Source of the DNA: Dichotomocladium elegans
Lineage: Eukaryota; Mucoromycota; Mucoromycetes; Mucorales; Lichtheimiaceae
Assembly: GCA_025716815.1 (NCBI GenBank)
Contig: JAIXMN010000003.1
Location: forward strand, 434,001-498,000
Direction of reading: 5' to 3'
Length of the DNA stretch: 64,000 nucleotides
A program made the translations under genes and the position numbers. Shown piece by piece: positions 55,807 to 64,000 of this stretch (position 1 is the first letter of the stretch; every line of letters starts with the position of its first letter). Under the pieces are notes generated by a model that was given only the letters and a program-made list of their open reading frames with translations, did not search any database and had not been told where the DNA came from.

Positions 55807-58330
55807 TCATGAGGTGCTGAGAGACGGTTCGCTAACGTGCGGGCGATAGGCCCTTTTCTTGAATGGGGTCCTAAAAGAATCATTTGAGGACTTTTTGAGC
55901 GTTGGGTGGCTTACATCATGTCATACGCGAATCCAAAGGGATCATACATCTCAAGTCTGTGACGTCTGAACTTGAATCTCTTTAAAGTTCCCCCATCAAG
56001 CCTTTCGGCAAACGTGATAAGATACGACCCATGAACATCTTCGAGAACGAAATAGACGTACTGTTGTTGGTGCTAATGGACTCAAAGAAAACGATATTCC
56101 ATTCCTCTCACTAATCGATGTAAGGTTAGCAGGGGCGGGGCGGTTGCGACTTTTTGATTCGTGTCAATCATATCCATGACATCGTCAGGGCAAGCGCGCT
56201 TCTTAGGAATGCACGTTTCAGTGGTCGATCGGTCCAAAGGCGTCTATAGATATCTAACGTAATTCTGAGGATCAGGATCTCAATCGTGCTGTTTTAGCGA
56301 GCCATGCATTAATTTGGGTGATTTGGGTGTTTATGAAACGCTTGGCTTCTATCTCGATTGATTGACATGATCGATTCAACTGGTATCTGCTGCTTCTATT
56401 CCATTGACTTCATCAATGCACTTGTTTGGCTCGGTTGGATTCATGTCCTGCACAGCAGATATTTTGCGAAGCGAACATGCTCGGGCTAGTCATCTCTTAC
56501 TTTGAACTGGGAATCGATTAAATTTATCAAAGCACCTGGGGAAAGTTGTAGAAGGAGTTTGTACAAAAGATGTCGACTATAAGCAATCCCAGGTGCTGCG
56601 TCTGCAATGTAAGTCGACGAGATGGTCAAACTGAAAGCCTTTGATGTCATGTGACGGTAGTAAAAGGTCCTTGCATTTCAAAAAAAAAAAATGGCCTTCG
56701 TTGGTGGAACGTCGAGCACCGAAGATTTTATGCAACAACAAATATGCTTTCACAGACGCAATGGATCGAAGGGCATTGTCGGTATTGAGCAGGTTATTAC
56801 CAACAGTCAAAGATCATACATGATGACATGGCTCTACTTGCTGTCTGCCAAACGCCCGCATGACTCGAAATGGGTGCCTTTCAAAAATAAAGCACCCGCT
56901 TGTTGTATATTCACTGCGGTCACCGAAGAAAAAGAATAAGCAGGAATACGAAGGTCAATTTCTGGTTCCAGCATACCGGCAATAGGCAGATGGCAATGTT
57001 CCGTGATGTATATCGTGCATATGAAGGTCCCCTGGCTAAGTTACGGAAGACTTTTACCGGACAGTTTGCTTGATCGCGAGTCATTTGCATGATGCTCTCG
57101 GTTACGTTTAGCTACTCCTGAAAAAAAAGGCTTGAATATAAACCCGGTAGTAAGCGCTTGCTTTTGCCGAGAGTTCTCCGGCATGGCATAGTTTTCGGCC
57201 ATCTTTCTTCAATGATATGGCTTTGGGGTCAACGATAAATCGACCACGATGGGTCACTCAAGACGATGAGGTTTTTGATATCTCTTTTCGCGCTTTGGCG
57301 TAGGGCCACGTTTGCGGATAAATGCTTCGGGGAATGAGTGCTGATACATAAAGCGAAACGACTGGATTCTTGTACCTAAGATTGGATCTCGCTTGACCTG
57401 CGCTGCCTGCGCTGATCATTGTAACTCCATCCACCTCGAAATATTCCAGACACAGTCGGGTGTCAGAATTGAGTGATTGATATTTGATGGCCCAGGGCGA
57501 CACGCTTCGGAAGTGCTCCAGGTATTGATCAGCGCAAGATTGGTTTGGTTCAACCTTGCACAGATGTGCTGACACATGCCCAAACGACTTGCACCGAACA
57601 CTATCAGAGTAGTCGCAGACACTCATCGCTGCGAGCAGTACAAACGAGAGGTTGGCCTGTAGAGGATACGTTAATTATCCAAGAGGCAGCGGACCAGTAG
57701 CATGCAATAAGCCGACCCATACGCTTGGTGACCACAAAGGTCCATCCAATTGAACTTTATGATATGTCCGATGTCGATGGGTTTCCTATAACAAACAGAT
57801 CACCATAAGGTGATAGAATGACTGGCTTAATGCCCTTATTCTTGAATTTTCGGTCAAATCATGATTCCATTACCGCTCTTGAATGAAGCCAAATGTCAGA
57901 AGTGTACCGCATCATTAGTCCATTCCAAGGTCAACATCGCGATACCGGCTCTCGTCACAGAGAACCTCTTTAAACAATCATATCTTGGTGATTCAATAAA
58001 GTATTTCAGTCGACCCATTCACCTGGACAACACCGGCTTTGATAGGCGCGATGAAACATATCCACTTCGTTGCTTGCTTGACCAATCCTAGTGGCTTTTG
58101 GTTCGATTCTGGTTTCTGATATAGGTGTTTTGATGTTTTGGCGCTTGATATTGTTCAATATCCCGTTTCCGAGGAATTCTGGAATTTGCTGAAAGCCTCT
58201 CGCCGTCGAGAATCAGACAAACCTTGAGTCCAGACGAGTTCTTCGCAAAAGGCTCTGCACACCATTGCACTACTCCTTGGACCATGGGACGAAATGCCCC
58301 GATATGTGTCTACTCGCACACCAAAGAAAG
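55807..58330 (-). pseudogene. XPG/FEN-like (PIN-fold) nuclease gene, apparently decayed
   Basis: On the minus strand three XPG-family landmarks occur in the correct order: a metal-binding segment GLKVCLILDGERLSANSR followed by RKRD (about 58.2 kb), an XPG-I-like segment GIKPVILSPYGDLFVIG (about 57.8 kb) and a helix-hairpin-like segment LSFVLLAAMSVCDYSDSVR then KSFGHVSAHL (about 57.6 kb), where working enzymes read GCDY. Between them frames shift and stops occur. Farther along are spliceable exons that end in a coding-like C-terminus (VYFVLEDVHGSYLITFAERL; LEMYDPFGFAYDMM; SEPSLSTS, TGA at 55807-55809). The gene could be a relic, or a live gene with introns I failed to place. Substrate and role are unknown. 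Confidence 0.45.
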
Positions 58331-60596
58331 GTACTTCCTCTACCCCGCATTCATCATTGGTCTCAAAGAGGACAATAAAAAATGCAGGCTTCCAACCGAT
58401 ACGCCCCTTAGAGGATTTTCCATTCTTTCACTAACCCATCCATCTCAGGCCTTCATATATCGACCACTGTTGTGCAGACGAAAAATACGGCCACATACAA
58501 GTTTCATGTTGGAGGTATCCAAGCAAGTACGCGTCGATCAGACCTCGGTTCTTGATTGTGATGGACGGCCTATGTAATTACGTGTCCATTGTATTCCACT
58601 AAAGAGAGTCACAATTCAGAAAAAAAAGCTGCTGCTCAAGAAGACCGTAATGTCGAGTCTTTGATTGGTTTGAAGTTCACTTACGCGGATGTATTTTGAG
58701 AAGGACAGCGGGTGCACAGTTGTGGCATGGCAATATCTACCTCCTCCAGTAACCTGCTGATGATGCTCTTCTCGCCAAACGATGCTACAAATACTTGACT
58801 TCACCGGGAGAATCTGGTCTCCGATGTAGCGAGAGCTGGAAACACTCATTGTAGATACTGAAGGACTAAAAAGTATCAGTATACCATGACATTGCTTCGA
58901 TGAGTCAAATCAGACCCTCTCAAACCGTATTAGTCATTAACGGTATACCTTCACTTATGTATAGACGTAGTATCGTCAGTATTAAAATATCAATCAGTTA
59001 TCTTATTTCTCTGTTTCCATACTACCTCTTTAGTTCGCTTCTTCTCTTAGTCTCCATGCTTATTTTGTTTAAAATTCTTTGTCTCAGTTTCTCTGACATT
59101 GCTTCTTCTTCTCTCTATCACCGTCTAGCGGAATCAAAAGGGTACACTACTTCGCAGGAGCCCATTCGATATAGAGTCACCAATAAACAATACCTCGCTA
59201 TCTTTAGTCTACTGGTGTCGAGATGGTCATCGTTGGTTTTGACGCTTGTTTCTATCATTTACTTTGACAACTCGTGGCGGAGTCTTGGTTGATTTCTGTA
59301 CTTTAAGAAAACGGGAAGATGGTGTTTGCCATACCTTAAAGTATAACCTACAGCTGGCGTTGATAGTTGCAAATGCCCTGCCATGCAAGCGAATATGAAA
59401 TATCGGGTTCTTGGATTCCGATGTGTCCAGCTTCATCATCATATTACTTTCAGGATTTCAGCGGCTGATGATGCAAAACAAGCCAAGTTCCCTAACCCAG
59501 GTCGACGTCCACCATAAGGCCGCAAGATAAATGCAGCGTACAGCAACAAATATCAACATGGAATTAGTCAGGATCTCAGATGTTCCATCAATACTTGGTT
59601 GGATATTCATGTTAAAAGGCTACCAATGGAAAAGAGACTTGGTTGGCCAGGACTTGAGTACTGAAGAAATAAGCGCCCGTATTCGGGGAAAACGTGATTG
59701 AGACTGGCGGGTGTTTCAAATTGTCAATCAGTAGCCGGGAGCTTGTCATGGCTCTCATTAGGCACCAACGGGATGTTTTTGTTGGGAGAAGGCTTTGATT
59801 GTCAGTCCTTAAGTCTTATCCTAGAAACTACATACTTCAAAAGGAGAACATCTACTACGACAGCAAAATACTTTGCCAAACAGTCGGCAACGGCCTGGCA
59901 ACAATGATGAACAAACCTCTCAATCTGAATCATTGGCATGAGTTAATTGACCTCGATTCTAAAGCTTTCAGGTATCCAGAAAGAAGGCAATTTCACATTC
60001 CATGGCATGGTTAGTGCCACTGTGTGTTGGCGTTACTGTATTCAAGAAGCTGAGAACATCCCGATGTCAACCGCGACATCTTTAGGAAGCAAACAGGGAG
60101 TTTATTCCTTACATCACCAGCCTGAGCCAGGCAAGCCATCAAGAGATATCAGGCCGATGTGTAGCCGTCCGTCCAGAGAGACGAGATCTTATGTACTGCG
60201 GGCAGATCGATTCGACAAATATCGAGCCTCGACAGTACCGCTATACCAAATCCCAGAAGGACAGGGCACACACGATCAAAAGAATCCCGTTGGTTGAAGC
60301 AACTACGCATTGTACAACACCCTGAAGTTGCATTTGCTGAGCGAAGCCAAGGATGATTTCAACAGCTTTTACTGTGTAAGGTTCGAGATGTCTGATGTTC
60401 TCAGACGTGTTGCAACTCGCTGTTATTAAACTTGCCCGTTGCTTAAAGAGACTCATCAAGAAAAAGCAACCCACGTAGAAATCCAAATGATTGAATCTTT
60501 TACCGCCCCTGCATCATTTGAAGATACTTGGAATCACAAATTTTCAAACAAATACACCATTGTACATTAGGATTCCAATCCAGCGTTTACGTATAT
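58331..60596. other. Gene-poor region with open-frame fragments
   Basis: A plus-strand frame at 58900-59292 encodes two hydrophobic stretches (SYLISLFPYYLFSSLLLLVS). Frames at 59799-60297 plus and 60241-60486 minus look partly coding. None has a supported start or recognisable family. They may be fragments of accessory genes. Confidence 0.3.
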
Positions 60597-61284
60597 GATT
60601 TTCAAGAAGAACTTTGCCACAAATTTTAGTTGCTGGTATAGATCATTTAGGTTTTTCGTCGTTTTGCCTCAAATTCGAATACAAATTTTAGTATTTCTGT
60701 AACAGTACAGGCACTGTTGTACGAGTACTTACAAAGAGCGTCTGATATACAGCGTGGAGGAAGCGCGAACGCGATGAGAAGAATGATGATTATATTAATA
60801 CAACGTGGGGATGCCCGACGTCACAAGGCATCCTTGTTTATATAGTAAACAGTAGCGGGGTAATTACAATGGTATACATATAGGATCGTCGTACAGACAA
60901 AGTGAGTGTGGTACATAATATCGTCGCCGGAGATGCGGTCTTGATCGTGATCGTTATCCTTGTAGTATCTTGGTCGTCGGTCGAGAGTGACCCGTCACTG
61001 TAGCTACTGCTACAATTTCGTTCATATCTTTTTGTCAAAATTTAAAGACAGTAGTAGCAAGAAGGTTTCAGTCAACGCTGTAGGTAAGTCTTCCTTAAGC
61101 TTCTTTTTATACTGGAATAGCTTTGGAAGGCTTAACGTTTATGTTTGATTCGAATTTCAAAGAAATAAGAGAGACGAAGTACCAAAATTGTATTCGAATT
61201 TGAAGCAAAAAAAAAAAAAAACGAAAAACCTAGACGATCTGCACCAACAACCAACTTTTGTGGCAAACTTCCTCTTGAAAATCC
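60597..61284. mobile_element. Non-autonomous element with about 105-bp terminal inverted repeats
   Basis: The left arm (about 60597-60705) and the reverse complement of the right arm (about 61176-61284) share a colinear sequence: GATTTTCAAGA, TTTGCCACAAA, TAGGTTTTTCG and TTCAAATTCGAATACAA occur in both in the same order, at roughly 80% identity by eye. The interior of about 470 bp has no supported gene. This is the form of a MITE or a deleted DNA transposon. I could not make out a target-site duplication. Confidence 0.65.
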
Positions 61285-61654
61285 TGTATGTGATTGCGAA
61301 AGACATGACTTCTATCAGTACTCCTGTCATTCAGCATTGCTTACTATTTTTTCCTGTTTGCTCATAGCGTCCTCTTCTCTATTCGGGCATTCATGAACAC
61401 ATATATTTTCTTTTTTCCATAATCTCAAACAACCAAATACAAATCCTTGTGTGTTTAAGGCTAATATACATTATCAGTACGTAATGCAAAACTGATGAAT
61501 GAGCATGTATGCGGCTGGTAACTACCACAAGGACTCGCGCCTGTCGCAAAATTCGGATATTGTTTTCACCCGCTGAAACGACACATGATTGGAGCGGAGA
61601 TAGTATTTGTAATTATGCTATTATCATAGAATGGTAACACGAATAAATATACAA
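61285..61654. other. Spacer between the inverted-repeat element and the tRNA gene
   Basis: AT-rich; no gene is supported. Confidence 0.4.
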
Positions 61655-61728
61655 GATTCCTTGGTGTAGTTGGTTATCACGTCTGTCTAACACACAGACG
61701 GTCGCCAGTTCGAGTCTGGCAGGAATCA
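61655..61728 (+). tRNA. tRNA-Val (anticodon AAC), no intron
   Basis: A full cloverleaf can be drawn: acceptor stem GATTCCT/AGGAATC with discriminator A, D arm around GTGTAGTTGGTTATCAC, anticodon stem TCTGT/ACAGA with loop CTAACAC (anticodon AAC at positions 34-36), and T arm GCCAG-TTCGAGT-CTGGC containing the B box GTTCGAGTC. The predicted molecule is 74 nt and reads GTT valine codons, plus others when A34 is modified to inosine. The T-run that follows acts as the RNA polymerase III terminator. Confidence 0.95.
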
Positions 61729-61729
61729 A

Positions 61730-61734
61730 TTTTT
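61730..61734 (+). terminator. RNA polymerase III terminator of tRNA-Val
   Basis: Five T residues lie directly after the tRNA 3' end. Confidence 0.8.
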
Positions 61735-62124
61735 AAATAAGTTTTTGGTGTCGTAGCACAGACTGCTCGACCAATCATTGCCATTCTTTATTTTATCTGT
61801 CGTCTTTTTGGATACCACTGAGAGCCACAAGGAATATATTAGGCTGTGCGAGAATTACGAAGTGAAATAACCACACAGACAGCACAAAAAGTACTGAAGA
61901 TATATGATGCTGTTCAATAATCATAACCGTCCTCTATTTATACTATTGTCTGCTATGCTAAGCGGCTGCTCGTCGAGGATGATTGCTGCGACAAAGGGTG
62001 CTGCGCATCAAGAAGTATTTCTGTGGTTTCCGGTTACTTGCAGCGACAATCCTTTTCTGCCCTTTTCCCCAGTGAATGCATCACCAGTCGTAACTCCCTC
62101 TTTGGGCGCATTACCAATTGTGTG
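61735..62124. other. Spacer with a short open frame
   Basis: A plus-strand frame (61904-62215) encodes a hydrophobic, low-complexity peptide that runs into the hairpin. It is unlikely to be a gene. Confidence 0.35.
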
Positions 62125-62249
62125 TTTCCTTTTTCTCTCTAGTCTCCATATATTGTTATTAGGTAGCAAAAAAAGTTTGAATATCCAAGTATTTGTATAC
62201 TTTTTTGCTACGTAATAATAATATATGGAGACTAGAGAGAAAAAGGAAA
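62125..62249. repeat. Near-perfect 50-bp inverted repeat (hairpin)
   Basis: Left arm 62125-62175 and right arm 62200-62249 are reverse complements except for two mismatches and one extra A in the left arm. The loop is 24 nt (62176-62199). Arms begin TTTCCTTTTTCTCTCTAGTC and end at GTAGCAAAAAAAG. The transcript, or the extruded DNA, would form a very stable stem. It may be a fold-back (MITE-type) element or a source of double-stranded RNA. Confidence 0.9.
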
Positions 62250-64000
62250 TAAATATGGCCTATGTGTACATTGAGAGGACCATAAAAAGCGATAAAAATA
62301 AAGAGCACAGGTAGCTGGTCAACCAATTGGTGTTATGACAGAAGAAAATAGTCGTTTTTGTTTCTGCTTGATCTGCCGACTTCTGGTAAATAAAACTTGG
62401 TCAGATGTATTGACGGGAAGTGATGATGAATAGACAAAACTGATTATTTGAAAAGAGAGAAGACAGTATGGAGCGTGTTCTCTACGGAGCGGTCGCTCTC
62501 TCCAGATCAACAAGGTGGACTGCAGCATGAAAAAAAAAGATCAGCTGGGGGAAAAGAGAGAGAGAGAGAGAGAAAGGGAAAAGAAATAAAGGGGAGCAAC
62601 AGTATTGAGAAGGTGGGAGGAGAGGATGTACGCTATAGAAGGATTGCAAGAGAGAACTGATTAAGGAAGCTGTAATGTGTAATACAGTTAAGTCATTTAT
62701 TCATAGGTCTTCTGGCAGTCGCCGGGTCAGACATATGTGGCCTCAATATTGCTTTGGAAGAGGAATAAAAGTGGGGGAATCAATTGCATCGATCATGAGG
62801 GGGAAAATGATTGGAGGGAGGTTTGCGAGGAAGAAAGAGAGGAGTAGTAACACATATAAACGGTGGTAGATACATGAACGTAGAAAGCAAGGAGAGATAA
62901 AAAGCCGAAATACAAGTTCTAAACGGCGTGTTTTTTTTGGAAAAGGCTCATATGTAAAAGGCGTGGAGGAGGTGAGCTCATCGCTAAATCGTAAAGGAGA
63001 AATAAGAGCGGGCCAAAGTACGTGCCATTCTGCAAGTTTCGAGGCGATTTGGCGGGAAGAATATTCAGAATGGTATCAATGTAAGTTTAAAGCAAACGGA
63101 GGATCCTCAAATTAGACCAGGAGAACTCAACAAAAGGACTGAAGGTGCTCTTGTAAAAGAAGACATGTAGACAAATGATTCCGGTTGCCCGAGGGCAACT
63201 CGTACTGGCAGTCGACTGATGGGCGCTTTGGGGGGCGGGCAACCAAGCCAGACATCACTTGTACTATTTTCTGTCTAAAGTTAGAGGAGTGGAGCAGATA
63301 GGTATGTATGGCATTGATGTAAGGAATGGAGCTGGTTGTGAAGAGGATTATTCATGATAGGTCAATTTTGGTTGCTGATGACTTTATACGGGACATATCT
63401 ACGGAGATATGTTGCCACTACAAAGACGTAGCCACACTGATAATCACAAAAAGTCTGTTGATGAATAGATGAGCTGGTATTATTTATCATTAAATAGTTG
63501 TGTCTTTCTACTCCATTTTTCCATGATTATAAATATGATGTTGTCCCCAACATAGGCGATGCATTTAGAGAAGTAGTAATGTGGATGTCATGATTTAAGT
63601 CAGCCACGGTAGCAGAAAACAGGAATAACATTTAATGTTCATCATCTAATAGAGCATGGATGCGTGAAACAAAACGATAGATGAAGTCATTGGCATACGA
63701 AATGCCCCAACCCGTATTTCATGTCAACTGTTCTTTTGGTAGTTCCTCTTTTGTAGTGAAAACAGCCATTGCGGTATTAATTCGTCATTATGACTTCGCA
63801 ATGATGCATAAAGTCTCTTAAAAAGATACAGAAGGCGAGAAAGTTCCGAAAACATCGGTTAATTGCTAATTCTAATGGAATATAACAATAAATCCTTTGC
63901 TTATAAGCACTATGCTATAATAGAATATTTGAATCTTATTATGCAGCGGTGCTAGATCAGATATACATGGTTAACAACCTTGTTCATATGGCGAATTCCT
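62250..64000. other. Gene-free right end of the window
   Basis: AT-rich with short interrupted frames and an (AG)n tract at about 62554-62574. No coding or RNA gene is supported to the window edge. Confidence 0.45.
62554..62574. repeat. (AG)n microsatellite
   Basis: About ten AG units in gene-free sequence. Confidence 0.75.

Noticed and set aside
58224..58577. A 117-residue open frame on the plus strand
   Set aside because: It lies opposite the XPG-like metal-site exon, which has recognisable motifs; kept as a shadow, although the region is poorly resolved.
1..64000. CRISPR arrays, bacterial insertion sequences, riboswitches, operons
   Set aside because: No regularly spaced repeats, no bacterial transposase, no ribosome-binding-site pattern. 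The window is intron-rich nuclear fungal DNA.

Overview
The window is nuclear DNA from a filamentous fungus. Genes are broken by many short introns (about 38 to 130 bp, mostly GT-AG). They encode a class IV-type chitin synthase, a Gid7/WDR26 subunit, an SPT2 chromatin protein, a Ypd1 phosphotransfer protein and many fungal secreted or membrane proteins. The gene mix, the intron style and a decayed Fanzor-like gene suggest an early-diverging fungus of the Mucoromycota, probably Mucorales. That placement is inference, since no marker was compared with a database.

Layout. 0-5 kb: the 5' end of a membrane-protein gene running off the left edge, a small single-pass membrane protein, a possible small mitochondrial protein and YPD1. 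5.8-15.2 kb, mostly minus strand: alkaline phosphatase, a G-patch/R3H protein (Sqs1-like), a small secreted Kre9-like protein (plus strand) and a Gid7-like WD40 protein. 15.2-17.75 kb has only unrecognised open frames. 17.75-19.5 kb: a Pho89-type phosphate permease. 21.9-36.1 kb, all minus: an R3HCC1-type RRM protein, nuclear poly(A)-binding protein Pab2, SPT2, a CNNM/Mam3-type transporter, chitin synthase and the U6 snRNA phosphodiesterase USB1. 37-44.2 kb is an accessory stretch: a decayed Fanzor-like gene, hypothetical ORFs, a decayed Pho89 paralogue, a two-domain cysteine-rich secreted protein and a multi-span membrane protein. 44.8-54.4 kb is gene-dense: RPL10, RPS10, SF3b14/p14, a second Kre9-like secreted protein, an MFS transporter, a small hypothetical protein and an F-box protein. 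54.4-64 kb is gene-poor: an XPG/FEN-like nuclease relic, an element with long terminal inverted repeats, a tRNA-Val(AAC) and a nearly perfect 50-bp hairpin.

Functional themes. RNA biology is well represented: Sqs1, Pab2, USB1 and SF3b14 act in splicing or RNA 3'-end processing, alongside two ribosomal proteins and a tRNA. Phosphate acquisition appears three times (alkaline phosphatase, live Pho89, dead Pho89). Cell-surface biology is covered by chitin synthase and two Kre9-like proteins. No operons are expected or seen. There is no CRISPR array and nothing bacterial. The strongest unusual observations are the Fanzor relic, the Pho89 pseudogene, the tandem CSalphabeta-like secreted protein and the two inverted-repeat structures near 60.6-62.3 kb. 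Exon joins were made by eye from splice consensus and reading phase.
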